From contig CM031561.1 in the NCBI GenBank assembly GCA_018466975.1, forward strand, positions 186,001 to 250,000: a stretch of DNA of 64,000 nucleotides. Direction: 5' to 3'. The translations under genes were made by a program, and so were the position numbers. Below, one piece after another: positions 1 through 12,166 of the stretch; the first letter of the stretch is position 1, and the number at the start of each line of letters is the position of its first letter. A model generated the notes under the pieces. The model did not search any database. It was not told the origin of the DNA and worked only from the letters and a program-made list of their open reading frames with translations. Source of the stretch: Sparassis latifolia (Eukaryota; Basidiomycota; Agaricomycetes; Polyporales; Sparassidaceae).

Positions 1-1219
1 TCAGCAGATGTAGTAGGACGGGTGCGCGGACCTTGCATATCATTCAGCAGCAGACTGGCAACGGAGGCTACTTTCAGCACATGATCGACGCAAATGACTT
101 CTATTGCCTACAGGGCAGAAGTTGACAAAAAACCGACCGTACGACGCACGCTAGCAGGAGGAAACCGCTCTGTCGGTCTTGTGCTGGAACCGCTGGTGAA
201 CTTGGCTGCCATTCTAATTGGGGGGAGCTAGAAGTCGAGACTAGGTGCAGTAGCAACATCGAGAGGCGCAAATGATATTGAAAAGCATAGCCCAGTAATA
301 GCCTTAGAAAGAGTTAAAGTAAAGCACGCAGAAAACCTTCGGAAAGCAACAAAGGGTCTCTGAATAACCCGTGGTTCTCAGTTGCAGTATTTCCCAGGGA
401 AATTTATTGCTCTTTTCTTTGCTTTGTCCCCTTCTCCGGGGTATTCCCCAAGAAACGCTTCTTGTGCTAGACGGTGCTTGTGACTTGCTTGAGACTGTGC
501 TTGGCTAGGGCGGGAACTGGATTTTGAGCACTCGCGGGGTAATCTCGAAAGGCCGCCATTGATATCTACGTTGAAGATGAGATAAGCATCGTTGGTGTGC
601 TTGCTTGTTCTCCTTCGAGTACCCGTGGTTGCCTGTGCAGATCTCCGCGTGCTCTACCGAACATGCTCGTACCTGCGGGGATAAGCTGCTCAGATCGCAT
701 ATACCAACCAGATAGGCAGTAACAAGTCACATCTTCGGTTCCACCTTCAAAGCTTCAAGCTTCAATAGCGGAGCTAGCTTTGCCGTATTGCTCTAGACCG
801 GTCAAACGTGTCAATTTCTCTTGCGTGGATGACATCAGAACTGATTACTTCAGAACACAGCAACCAGTCAGTATCATCAACGAGCCACGAGTTATACGAC
901 TCATACTACACAGACGTTAAAAAAGAATCATGTGTCATATGCAATGTGGATGGACCAAGCGTCGCAACAACAGCAGGCAAGATGAAGCAAATCGAGCTGA
1001 TAGACCAGAGTCGAAAGATGTATGCACAATAAATATACCACCTGAGGCTCTCGGCACAGAGCTCGAATCCCTACATCGAATCAGAGACCACCCGAAAGAT
1101 CAAATGAAGCGAACAAATCCAACTGCTCGAAGACATGACGCGTCGTAATGCGAAGCTGACAGAAGGTGCGAACCCCACGGCATTCAATCCCACCATCTGA
1201 ACCTTGCCACTGAGTGAGG
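1..1219. other. Region without a recognisable gene
   Basis: I see no coding segment with recognisable family motifs on either strand. The open frames here are short (under 100 codons), several lack an ATG, and none continues through plausible introns. The stretch may be the intergenic space upstream or downstream of a gene that lies outside the window. Confidence 0.5.
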
Positions 1220-1840
1220 TCATACGGCTTCTGACTCCGCCTCCGAGATGATGAATTCAGGGTTCCGCTTCGCATCTCCGCTAGGCATGGGCGCCAACAA
1301 CGCGCCCAAGTCGAACCATCCACCAGTAGCGGGCGGCGACGCATCTTCTGCGCCATGCGCGTACACCGCGGCACCAAACGCGTCCATGTTACCCGTTGTA
1401 GTCAAGGTGTCGGTGTCCGTGCCAGCATGTCCATCAAATGCCATGTGCGGACGTCCAGTGGCGAGGCTATGCATAATAAGGTGACATCCCATGATGAACA
1501 GCAGGAGCAGCACAACGATGGCCACGCGCGCCCTAGTCTTCAGCGAGAAGTATGAACTGTGTCCAAATTCATCTTTTGTAGCGGATGGGGGAAGCTGAAT
1601 CGCAGACGGAAGCTGGGTATGGGAAAAGAACGAAGGCAGAGTGGTGAGCTTGCCCCACAGACGCCGAAATGCGGTAGGTTTCTGTGGTGGGATTAGGAAT
1701 GCGATGGAGAAGTCGCCATCGTGGGATGGGGACGAAGGGGTCACAATGATTGCCGGAAGAGGTGCCTTCTCATCCACGAGAGGCAGGGATAGGTCTGTCC
1801 GTGATATTAGCAACAAATTTGGCCTGGTGAGTACAAGCAA
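1220..1840 (-). CDS. Small single-pass membrane protein, N-terminus uncertain
   Basis: An open frame of about 200 codons ends at 1220. About 110 residues in, a basic stretch (KTRAR) precedes a hydrophobic segment, VAIVVLLLLFIMGCHLIMH, that fits one membrane span with a short cytoplasmic N-terminal side. A Gly/Ala/Thr-rich acidic tail follows and ends in EAESEAV. There is no ATG in frame at the 5' side of the open stretch. A splice donor near 1867 (CTTG|gtgagc) and an acceptor near 1824 (accag) suggest a short upstream first exon, whose start I could not fix. The gene is divergent from the WD40 gene at 2345. I do not recognise a family; it could be a basidiomycete-specific type II membrane protein. 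Codon use and the clear membrane segment make it more likely real than a shadow. Confidence 0.5.
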   Translation of the reverse strand: MLVLTRPNLLLISRTDLSLPLVDEKAPLPAIIVTPSSPSHDGDFSIAFLIPPQKPTAFRRLWGKLTTLPSFFSHTQLPSAIQLPPSATKDEFGHSSYFSLKTRARVAIVVLLLLFIMGCHLIMHSLATGRPHMAFDGHAGTDTDTLTTTGNMDAFGAAVYAHGAEDASPPATGGWFDLGALLAPMPSGDAKRNPEFIISEAESEAV

Positions 1841-2344
1841 CTACATGAAACGGAGAACAATGCTCACCAAGAGGTGCAGGAATTAATGTGTAGTCTAAAC
1901 GTTGGGGTAACCGGTTGAGGCGAGGAGGACGGCCTGATACACGCGACGTATGTGAGACTTTATCCAGACCGTATTTCCATCTCGCGACACCTACCGGGAC
2001 GACGCATACTGAATAACAGTGAAGGGGCTGCGAACTGTCTTTGGCTCTAGTGTAGGATAGTATACGGTGAAGCTTGAAAGGCGGAAGGCGGATGTGATCG
2101 AAGGTGAATGTCGGAGGTAAAAGAATGTGGTGTCGAAAGGAGAGTCGGTGCGCAAGGCGTTCTGGGAGAATATGAGCAGGGACCAGACGGATGGACGTCG
2201 CAGACGAAGGCGACGCTGCCGAAGACTCAAAAGTTGTCGATGCAAGAAGGGACAAGAGAGTCGAGCCATCAAGCCGGCAGCCCCGCACATAGCAACACAA
2301 GCGCCCGTTCCCATTCGGCAACTCTCCATCTTCGCAGATACTCC

Positions 2345-3876
2345 ATGGCCCTCCTCGACGCTCCCGGTCTCACAAACGTTGCTGCCCCCATCAGGTCGAC
2401 GTCCTTACCTGCCGGAGCGTATGTGCTCTCGATAATCTCTCTCCCTTCATCCTACGCCGTTTCCGCATCTGCGCCGAACAATGCTATTCATCTTTTCAAC
2501 AAGTCGCATCTACACCACTTCCAGACTCTTCCAGGACACCAGGACGCCATAACAGATCTCAAGTCTGTGATCCATTTTGCTGGCGCAACTTCGCCAATTC
2601 TCATCTCATGCGGTAAAGACGGAGTAGTCAAGGCGTGGGATGACCGGACCCAATCCGCTGCTCTGCAAAGTGAACAGTGCTTTTTTGCTGCATACTGGCT
2701 CGGTAACTGAACTCAACTGGAGTCTACGTTCAATGTGTGAATAGTGTCCACGTCTTCGTCGGGAAGACATAGGCCTCTCCTCTCCTGCGACGTGTCTTCC
2801 GATGGATTCTTAGTTGCCGCCGGAACAGATTTCCAAGGGGAAGACGCTTCGATATTATACTGGTGTGTTCTGCCACACATTTTTTCACTCGTTGTGCCAA
2901 TCAACGTCGCCAAAATTTCACCAACCACATAGGGATCCGCGCAATGCTGCTGCTCCCCTCCGCGTTCACTCATCAACTCACTCAGATGACATCACCGCCT
3001 TGCATTTCCTCCACACCAGCTCCTTCACTCCTCATTCCAGTCGTACATTATTGTCGGCATCATCAGACGGTCTCGTCTGTACGTCCAATGCTGACGAGGA
3101 AGACGAGGACGAGGCAGGGCTGCATGTGGGCAACTGGGGCTGCAGCGTAGCCCGAGTTGGCTGGGTGCACCGACAGTCCGGTTCGCCGGGAATATGGGCA
3201 TCCAGCGATATGGAAACGTTCAGTATCTGGTCGAGCGAGGTCTGGCATTTTCATTTTCATATCCGCGCAGTTCTCCCTGATTTTCATGCATAGCTCGACC
3301 TTGTCCGAGACGTCGACATCCGCCAGCCGTCGATACACCGCCAAGATCTCACATGGGTCACGGACTACCTCATCGGATGTCACAACCACCACCACATCCC
3401 TGCCGATGAGGATAACGATTTGAGCATCTTTGTAGGCTCGAACGAGTGAGTGTTGAAGCTGGTCATGCCCCCTTCTGCCCCCTTCCTCCGCATCTCTGAT
3501 GTTTTTTCGACAGGGGTGATATCGCTAGCATCTCTCGATCTTCATTTTCAGACCCCAATGCTCCCTGGTTGTTGACGAACACTTGGTCAACTGGGCACAC
3601 GGGCGTGGTCCGATCTGTTTTATGGGACGAACGCGTACGTCAAGGCTCGCATTCGTTTACATTCACTGAATGACTGGTGCCATGTGGGAATTTGAACAGA
3701 ATAATGTCCTTCTCACGGGTGGGGAAGACTCCAGGCTGAACGTTTGGTCTAGTCCTGCAGTACCACTTTCAGCCTCGCGCGGACAGCCTGCCAAATTGAA
3801 ACGCAAAAGCGAGGACAATGCCATGGACGTTGATGCAGACGAAGATGTCACTTTGCTTAAAAAGACGCGCTCCTAG
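2345..3876 (+). CDS. WD40-repeat protein, WDR89-like
   Basis: Six exons joined by five GT-AG introns (donors near 2670, 2862, 3240, 3446 and 3635) encode a protein of roughly 390 residues built from WD40 blades. Visible blades include LPGHQDAITDL...LISCGKDGVVKAWDDR near the start, SDDITALHFL...LLSASSDGLVC in the middle, and NNVLLTGGEDSRLNVW near the end. A Lys/Asp-rich tail follows, with a KRKSE nuclear-localisation-like stretch. Order and length match the WDR89 family, a poorly characterised eukaryotic WD40 group. An in-frame ATG at 2108 would add about 79 residues of low-complexity sequence. I chose 2345 because the propeller begins directly after it. The most likely role is a protein-interaction scaffold. 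The WD40 call is firm; the WDR89 orthology is moderate. Confidence 0.8.
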
Positions 3877-4006
3877 ATGCAGTCAGAATACCGCATTGAC
3901 TGTTGACGGAGGTGCCTAGTAGAGGATGTACCAGTGTATTGCATCAGTAATCCAAAAGTCGTACAATTGCACCCTGATGCACCGGCAGAAATTCGTCCGA
4001 GAGATA

Positions 4007-6290
4007 TCACATCCTAAATACGCCGAAGCCCTTGCTGTCACCGTCCCAAGTCGTGGGCACACCTCCTGCTGCGTTGGTGCCCCGTTTCCGGCTCGCAAGA
4101 GACAACGCGAGACCTACGGTGTCGCGGGTATCCGTGGGCTTGATGATTCCGTCATCCCATAGCCGTGCAGATGCATACAGAGCTGTCGACTGCTCCTCAA
4201 TCTCGTCTTTCAGATTAGAGTGTTTTGTGGGGTCCCTGTCCGAAGTTTTCAGTTCAGAACGAGTATACTGCCTGTCTACGCACTTGGAAACCGTAGCCAT
4301 GACCTGAGATAGCTGGCCAGGCCCCATAACTGAGACCTTGGCATTCTGAAAGTTGGTGAGCTACTTTATTCCCAACAAGCTGAGCAAGAAATTAAAACAT
4401 ACCGGCCACATCCATAAGAAACGTGGAGAATACTGGTATCGCATATCAGGTACCGTCGCAGAAAAACACGTACAAATCGCTTACAGCCCGACCACACATC
4501 CCTGTGACAATTTCATTGAATTAAGGGCGGGTGATAGAACAAAGGAACTTACCGTAATTGCCCGCTCCATAACTACCACCCACAATGACGGTCAACTTTG
4601 GGACGTCCGCGCATGCAACAGCCCGAACCATCTTCGCGCCGTCCTTCGCAATGCCACCGCGTTCCGCTTTCGAACCTACCATATATCCGGTCACATTTAC
4701 CAGGAAAAGTAAGGGTATCTGACGCTGAGAGCACAATTGAATGAAGTGCGTCGCCTTTAGAGCTGACTGAGAGAACAAGATGCCGTTGTTGGCTACGATC
4801 CCCACGGGGTAGCCGTGGATGTGCGCGAATCCCTGTGAGGTAGGATATGAGTCGCGGGCTACTCACATTCTAAGAAACGGAGCGGGCTGCGCACGGTGAC
4901 TATCGTCTGTCCATATTCCTTCTTGAACTCTCGGAAGCGGCTTCCATCAACAACACGGGCGATGACGTCTCGCATGTCAAATGCCTGCCGCAAATCAGTA
5001 CCTACAATCCCATGTAACTCTGAGGCCGGATACAGAGGGTCCTCCGGTACACTTGGAGGCTTCCATGGTGTTCAGTCGACCAACACATTATTCATGGTAT
5101 TTCACTCACAGGCACTTCCTGCCCACCGGCTTTTCCTAGATCACCCACAATTCCCCGGGCAATGGCGATGGCATGTTCGTCATCTCGGGCTAAATGGTCC
5201 GTTACTCCACTTTCGGAAGAATGCATCTGACCGCCACCAAGTGTTTCTTCGTCCACCTCTTCCCCGGTCGCCGCCTTCACCAACGGCGGGCCGGCAAGGA
5301 AGATGCGGCCTTGTCCTCGAACAATAATGTTCTCGTCTGCCATTGCCGGGACGTAGGCACCACCTACATATACGAGATGACCAACGGAGAGAAGATTGGA
5401 GAGTTATATTGACCTGCGACAGAAATGCCATGCACGATCGCGATTTGCGGTATACTCAGAGCAGACATTTGTGCCATGTTATAGAAGATACGACCAAAAT
5501 GCTCCTTGTCAGGGAAGACCTACAAAGTTTATCGATCAGTCGGTGAAATGTTGACCAGTGTCAATTTTGGGGGACCTACATTGGCTTGATGCGGCAATGC
5601 GGCCCCTCCAGACTCCACTGTGAAAGAAATATGGACTAGGGTGAGGAAGAAAGGTACGTCTATTTACATACCGACGTAGACACAAGGCAAGCCATGCTCT
5701 CGAGCAATCTCTTGCGCTCGCAGATGCTTCTTGACCTGAAAAAGTATAACACTAAGTCTCATGCGTGCTCTGCATAGTAAACAAGTCGTTGTAGACGCAC
5801 GGTCAAAGGATAATATGAGCCTCCCTTTACGGTCGCGTCGTTGACAACAATAACACATTCTCGGCCAGATATTCGACCTATACCGGTAATAATACCTGCA
5901 CATGGGACGTTGTCCGGGTAGACGTCATGGGCAGCGAGCTGGGAGAACTCAAGAAACGGAGTATGCGGGTCAAGGAGGGCAGCCAGCCTGCAGTCATACA
6001 GCACGAATGTCTGAATGGACGACTCTATACAGCAGACCGGAGCGAACCAACCTCTCCCGAGGCAACTTCTTCCCGCTCTTCCTCATACGCTCCACTGCCT
6101 TGGCCCCGCCGCCCTGCCTAACTGCGGCCATCTTCGCGTCAATGTCTGCTACCAAAGCGCTCATGGCCTGTGCTTTAGCAACGAACTCGGGTGCCGAGGG
6201 CGAGATGAGTGACGGTAGGACATAGGCTCTACGCGAACCGTGGATGAGACCTCGACGGAAAGCTTGAAAACTGGGAGATGCAAGTCGCAT
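4007..6290 (-). CDS. MCCB: Methylcrotonoyl-CoA carboxylase beta subunit, mitochondrial
   Basis: This is the carboxyltransferase subunit of 3-methylcrotonyl-CoA carboxylase. It moves CO2 from biotin on the alpha subunit to 3-methylcrotonyl-CoA in mitochondrial leucine breakdown. The N-terminus ([20 protein letters not shown]) is rich in Arg and Ser without acids, like a mitochondrial presequence. The carboxyltransferase core follows in order: [55 protein letters not shown], and [16 protein letters not shown]. Next come [10 protein letters not shown] and the oxyanion-hole region [19 protein letters not shown]. The last block is assembled across very short exons: MCGRA is on an exon of about 17 nt, followed by a 50 nt intron. 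The C-terminus [10 protein letters not shown]...FGVFRM is typical of fungal homologues. The alpha (biotin) subunit is not in the window. The gene is divergent from PRP31 with about 216 bp between the start codons. Confidence 0.95.
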
Positions 6291-6506
6291 ACTGTCCGGA
6301 TACCAGAATTATCTGCAGCTGGCGTTCAGTGGCACTCATCGGCGAAGCCAAGGAGCAACGAAACGCGAACACCGGCAACAAGTGCTCGATCGGTGCGCTA
6401 CCCCGCAATCACGTGCCGTTCCCCGCCCTGCCCGAAATGGACGAGTAACCACCCACCAAGGTTTCTCCTCTTCCTTCTCGCTTCTTCGTGTGCTGCCACT
6501 TTAATC

Positions 6507-8598
6507 ATGAGCGCGCTCGCAGATGAACTTCTTGCCGACCTTGAGGGACTCTCTGAGGGAGAGGGAGAGGGAGAGGAAGAGGAAGAGGAGGTTGAGGCGA
6601 AGCCGGGATCCTCCACTGGCGTCAAACGCAAAGCGCGGGAGGACGAGGAGATGTCTGACGGTGACGGTGACGGTGAGGCGGAAAGTGAGGGTGAGGGTGA
6701 CCAAGGAGATAAAACGGTCGGCTCCTTGGTTCTTGAGGGAGGTATCAAACCTTCGGAGGAGTTGGACGCGGAGGAAGTACAGCGTATGGATCTCGGAGGT
6801 GTGGAGGATGTGCGGAAAGTGGCCAAACTGGATGGGAGCAAGCGGATGAACGACATACTGAAGGTAAGCGCCTTTAGGGTATTGGGGATCTATATCTCAT
6901 TTGTTGTGCTCAGGAAATCGAAAAATACCAAGCAAACCCCAGCACAGCAGAACAGATGTCTATGCCCGCTCATTCCAATCCCGAGTACACTCTCATCGTT
7001 CAGGCCAACAACTTATCCGTGGATGTAGACAACGAGATTTTAGTTGTGCATAAGGTATGCGATCTGTCGCGTGCGAAGTCCCTCGACCGTCTAATGGACT
7101 TTCAAGTTCATTCGTGATCACTACGCCCCCAAATTTCCCGAACTAGATCAATTGGTTGTCGATCCAGCCATGTACATTCGCTCTGTCCGGGCATTAGCCA
7201 ATCACGAGGTATGCAATTTATTCCGTCAAGAGGACACTTTCATTGGATAACACCCCTTGCCAGGATCCAACGAAAGTTGATTTGGCAGGAATTTTACCCC
7301 CAGCAATTATCATGAGCGTTCTAGTTACTGCCACTACCACATCCGGTCGACCTCTCTCAGACGCGGAATGGAAGACAGTCCAGCACGCTTGTGACCTAGC
7401 TGATCGTTTGGAGGAAGCGCGGAAAAAGGTACGAATCCTGTTATCATTGCCGTAACGACCTACTAAACAACAGCACTCCAGATCTTCATGTACGTTAGCT
7501 CACGTATGAATGTCCTTGCTCCCAATCTATCCGCTATTGTTGGTACAACTACAGCTGCCAAGCTCCTTGGAGTCGCAGGAGGACTCAATGGTATAGCCAA
7601 GATGCCGGCATGTAACGTCTACGTAGGTTTCCGCATCTCTGTTCGAATCATCGTGATATCTGATAGTCAAAATAGCTACTGGGTGCGCAAAGAAAAATAG
7701 CGGCCGGCTTCTCATCCGTCACTCAGCGTCGCCACTCTGGCTTTGTCTTCCAGTCTGAACTTATCCAACAAACTCCACCTGAGTACCGACTTAAAGTTCA
7801 GCGAACCGTGGGCGCCAAATGCACCCTCGCAGCTAGAATGGATCTGGAGAGGAATCGGAGAGATGGTATATAACTCGATGACATTCTATTCCATTGGCTC
7901 ACACACCATGACAGGGTCCTATGGCGAGGAGCTTCGAGAGAAGATAGAGAAGCACATTGACCGTCTCGCCGCTCCGCCACCGAGCAAAATCGTTAAGGCA
8001 TTACCGATCCCAAACGACGGACCGAAGAAACGTCGTGGTGGGAAACGGTCAGTTGACTACTCCTGTGCTGCCATGCCGTACGCTCACTGTTGAGATAGTG
8101 CGAGGAAGGCCAAGGAAGCGTATGCGCAGACGGAGCTTCGAAAGCTTCAGAACCGCATGGCATTCGGTGAGGCGGAGGAAGAGATAGGTGCATTTGACCA
8201 AACGAAGGGACTCGGCATGATAGGTAGCGGGAAGGTCAGGGCTGGAGCGGGTGAGGCGAAGAGTCGTGGTATGTGCCTGCAATGGTCCGTCAGTCTGCTG
8301 AGCTGATCGTGGATACCTTCCAGCCAAAATGTCGAAGGCGAACAAGCTCCGCACGGCTGCACTGACGAGAGCTGCTCAAGCCGGTGGTACGCAGACGTCC
8401 GGCACAGCAACGTCACTGACTGTCACACCTGTGCAAGGTAAGCCGAAGCGACACGTTATCCATGAGGTCTACTCACATCTCCCTTTCCAAGGATTCGAAC
8501 TGACCAATCGTGCTGCTGCTGCTCAGCGAGTGAAGGAGGCAAATGAGCGCTGGTTTGCGGGTGGTACTTTCTCGTTTGTTGGTCAGAAGGGTACATAG
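6507..8598 (+). CDS. PRP31: U4/U6 snRNP protein Prp31
   Basis: Prp31 is the NOP-domain protein that binds U4 snRNA together with Snu13/15.5K and tethers the U4/U6.U5 tri-snRNP. About nine exons encode a protein of some 560 residues. The first 80 residues hold a long acidic run ([14 protein letters not shown]), as in other Prp31 proteins. The NOP domain shows [31 protein letters not shown] and [20 protein letters not shown]. The Prp31 C-terminal region follows with [25 protein letters not shown], and [20 protein letters not shown]. The end, [16 protein letters not shown], is the conserved family terminus. The start at 6507 is the first ATG before the acidic run and has a good context. All intron borders used are GT-AG and preserve frame. 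Confidence 0.95.
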
Positions 8599-8779
8599 TG
8601 TTGCACTTACTTCCTAATAGAACACGACAGACGCGAGGCTTAGCATATGTGTCAACCGTAGCCATGCATACATCAATGGAAGAAACTAATGTTACAAAGG
8701 GAACTGCAGCGAATAACATGCGGAAAAGAGTGAACAACGTATAACAGCAGTATGGACTATCTAATTAGCTAAGGAGCGT

Positions 8780-9521
8780 TCAAAGCGAAGGGGGATGAGC
8801 AGTCGCAACTGTCTCCCCTGTAGCAGCGCTCTGCGAGACATCAATGAAGCCGGACTTTTTCGGACTGGACGACTTCTCCCGCTTCGTCCGGTAATCCCGA
8901 ATGGCCGAACGAATGGCATCCTCAGCGAGCACTGAAGGAAGACGGTGCGGACACCTTCAGTCGAGCTGTGAAGGGGTGGCACGAAAACTTACTTGAACAG
9001 TGAAGCTTTACGGGCGGCAAGCAGAGCTCCTTCGCGATCTCGGTGTTCTTGATCTTCTCGGCATCCTCCAACGACAATCCCATCACCCTCTCCGTCATGT
9101 AAGAACTGGAAGCGATAGCACTGCCGCATCCGAATGTCTTGAACTTGACATCTGAGATGATCCCGTTGTCGTCGACCCGGATTTGGAGCTTCATGACATC
9201 GCCGCAACTAGCCACGACAAAAGTGAGCCATGTCGTCGCCCAACAAGGACGCTACTACTCACGCAGGGGCGCCCACGAGCCCTGTGCCAACATCTTTGTC
9301 GTTCTTGGGCAGTGAGCCAACCTGAACAGCAGTGTATGTTATCAGATAATGTTTTGGAATAATCTGGCGGTCTGGAACATGACATGACGCACATTTCTGG
9401 GCTGCTCGTAGTGCGAGATCACCTTTTCATGGTAACTGCGAGCAATAACGGGTCGTACCGCGACTCTGGTAGCGCGAGGGGACGCAGTGAGGACAGACTT
9501 GACGAGAGATGAGTGGAACAT
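8780..9521 (-). CDS. ISU1: Iron-sulfur cluster assembly scaffold Isu1
   Basis: Isu1 is the mitochondrial scaffold on which Nfs1, frataxin and ferredoxin build [2Fe-2S] clusters. Four exons give about 170 residues. The N-terminus (MFHSSLVKSVLTASPRATRV) is a typical presequence. The core has all three scaffold cysteines: GAPACGDVMKLQI, KTFGCGSAIASSS and KELCLPPVKLHCS. It also has the LPPVK motif bound by the Hsp70 Ssq1 and the Asp that tunes cluster release. After an intron the helix MLAEDAIRSAIRDYRTKRE completes the fold. The Ser/Lys/Thr-rich tail is not conserved. The stop at 8780 follows ATAHPPSL. The gene is divergent from GPC1, with about 260 bp between the start codons. Confidence 0.95.
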
Positions 9522-9781
9522 GGTGGAGTGGGAGCAAGAGTGCCTGACCTTTCAGACTCTCCGGACTCTTGTAAGCCAGGGCGGAGTGTGAATCAATTGT
9601 CACGTTACTCACGTAACCAAAGAGGAAGCTGATAGATGACGTAAGCCCAGGCCTTCCCTAATACGGGATAGGGCCACCTGAACGAAGCGCATCATCATCG
9701 CGTCGTGCTGGACGCGCCTGTGTATGTGGCCATCCCCGTTCCCTATTCTCATCGTTCTCCGCATTCAACTTGACGAACATC

Positions 9782-11592
9782 ATGGAAAATTCCTCTAGCT
9801 CTGCACCTCCATCTCCACCACTCCGAGGATCCGACATGCCCATAGGACGTGGTTACTTTTCCGTGCCGTTCGAACGCTTCGTGCGCGACGACGTCTCTGA
9901 CTGGGCGAGCGGGTTCACCCTACTAGGTACGTCTGTTCCGGAAGAGGTGAACTCGTCGACCTGAAACGCGTCCTCAGACACTCTGGAGACGTACTTTGAT
10001 TCACGACTAGACCTACTTCAACGAAATTGGGTGAAACATAGTGATCGCCTGAAAATGAAAGCCGAGGGAACTATACAGGAGGTATTGAAGAAGGATGTCT
10101 TTAGGATTGTGCCCGGGTCTAGCGACCATCTCGATCGAGAAGTGCAGAGATTCAAATTGAAAGTGGGTACAGCCTTCGCAGCTGTTTCTGCACCATGGCT
10201 CACTTCTCCTTAGGTCTCCCGGCGACTCCTAGCCACAACAAGAGCGTGGCACTCCGCCAATGTTGTGCGAACGCGAGAAAAAGTTACATTTTTTCTCGGA
10301 GTGATGTCTTTATTTGTGACATCGTTGTTGTTCGGAATGGCTCCAGAGTGCGTCGCTGACTTCATTGGTGTGGTGGTTGGCTTCATGTTTTTGATAGGTG
10401 GATCCACATCGCGTACACCATCCAGGCTGCGTACTATCTTCCTATGCGCGTATACCTATACAAGAAGCGTCATTGGCATTACTTCCTCTTTGATCTCTGC
10501 TACTACACCAACCTCCTCAATTTTGTCTACATCTGGCTGCTTCCTGCCAACTCAGCTCTCTTCGTGGCCTGCTATTGTCTGTCACACGGATCTGTTGCGA
10601 GCGCTGTCATAACATGGAGGAATAGCTTGGTGTTCCATGACTTTGACAAAGTCACGTCCCTCTTCGTACACATCTACCCGCCACTCGTCTTCACGGTAAT
10701 CAGGTAAATGATGTTGTTCACTGTGCGTTGTGTTATCACTCATCGCTACTCTTCATTTAGGCATTACTACGTTAATGCGGAGGAGCGCTTCCCAGCGCTT
10801 CTGGACCTGCCGCATCTCGATCCTATCCGATCCCTGCTTTTGAGCAGCATCATTTGTGTGTTCTTACTGCCCTGTAGTCCCGTAATCATTCATACTAACT
10901 GAATTATAGATCTTATTTGGCAACTGCTGTACTGGAAAGTGTGTCACTCAGCCGTTTGTGTATCCACATAGGCACTGAAGTTCATGTTGCAGTTTGTTTT
11001 CATCAATCGCCGTACAAAGATCCAATCAGGCCAGCGTGCGACATCCCTGACGTACCTTCTCAATGACAAACGTGGGGTGATTGGACGTACATTAGTCGCT
11101 GTCGCACCCGAACGTCGCGAAATATGGTTCATGATTGGCCAACTCTGTAAGAAGCTCCATGTCCATCCTCCTGAGCCATTACCTAACCTTTCACGCCCAA
11201 GTCTACACCATTTTGACCGAGCTCCCCGCTGTCTTCCTACTATACGACAGCTCATTCTGGAGTGGGACGTTCTTGATCTTTATTTTCGCCGTAAGCGTCT
11301 GGAACGGCGGCGGCTTCTACATTGAGGTCTTCGGCAGGAAGTACGTGCAGGACTTTCGTTGGCTATTCTGTCCCTGACTTATCGCATCAGGTTCGAACGT
11401 GAACTAGATGCACTACGCAAGGAACTGGCAGAAGTGACTGCGCGCTCAGAGCGATCAAGTCCGACTTTGGAGCCACAAAGCGATGACGACCTGGCCACCG
11501 TCTCCAGTTCGCCCGATATGTCCAAAGTGACGTCACCTGTTCTTTCCGCCACAGATCTCCCACTCGAGCCTCTTTCCCGGGTCTCTTCATGA
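9782..11592 (+). CDS. GPC1: Glycerophosphocholine acyltransferase Gpc1
   Basis: Gpc1 (DUF2838 family, yeast YGR149W) acylates glycerophosphocholine to lysophosphatidylcholine in the ER, allowing phosphatidylcholine to be remodelled. The spliced product of about 480 residues begins at MENSSSSAPPSPP. A soluble N-terminal helix region (FDSRLDLLQRNWVKHSDRLK) is followed by about eight hydrophobic segments, for example VTFFLGVMSLFVTSLLFGMAP and LLNFVYIWLLPANSALFVACY. Family signatures include HWHYFLFDLCYYTNLLNF, NSLVFHDFDKVTSLFVH and FVFINRRTKIQSGQRATSLT. The C-terminal 70 residues are a soluble Ser/Asp-rich tail with a predicted helix (RELDALRKELAEV). An in-frame TTG lies 12 nt upstream, but 9782 is the first ATG. 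Neighbouring genes are unrelated housekeeping functions. Confidence 0.93.
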
Positions 11593-11801
11593 TGTGCTTT
11601 GTTTACTAGATATGACATGACGACCTTATACCGATGTTGCACAACTACGACCTCTTCAATGTGACGATCTCTATTTACGTGGATGGTGTATATGCTAGAT
11701 CTAGACTAGTTTCTACTTGCTAGTATAATGATCCACTGTTATTGGCTACGATTACCTTATATTCATGATCACGCATCCGATTACAATCCTGAGGCCTGAG
11801 C

Positions 11802-11832
11802 CCCAGTCAAAACCCCACCTTCTCAGGTCGGG
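11802..11832 (+). repeat. Left terminal inverted repeat
   Basis: This 31 bp sequence starts CCCAGTCAAAACCCCACC and ends TCTCAGGTCGGG. It is a perfect inverted match to 13602-13632 and is preceded by the flank GGCCTGAGC. Confidence 0.8.
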
Positions 11833-12100
11833 CTAGAACGAAATAGAACGGTGTCTTCAACCTGCTTCGATATTACACGAGAAGAGGAAAATGAACGGTC
11901 CAGAACGAAATGAGTCGAACAAGATCGGGACGTGTTCAGTGCAAGATCGGATGTAGTCGAAGCCCATCGAACGGAACCGGGGGAGGATTTTTATATTTAC
12001 TTGGCATTGCTACACTTTGATACACTTCAATATGCTTCAATCCACTTCGATTTGTACCGATACAATGATACAGTCCGATTTCTGTAGTTACTACCCCCAG

Positions 12101-12166
12101 CCACCTGCCCCCGCCGCCGCCGCCGCCTCCCGCCCCCCGCCGCTGCCACCCACTGCCGCCGCTATC
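12101..12166. repeat. GCC/CCG-rich simple repeat
   Basis: A run of cCCGCCGCCGCCGCCGCC followed by CCCGCC/GCTGCC variants forms a short, impure trinucleotide tract inside the inverted-repeat element. Polyproline or polyalanine reading frames across it are artefacts of the repeat. Confidence 0.7.

Noticed and set aside
2108..2344. Upstream in-frame ATG that would lengthen the WD40 protein by 79 residues
   Set aside because: The extension is low-information sequence, and the propeller begins directly after the ATG at 2345.
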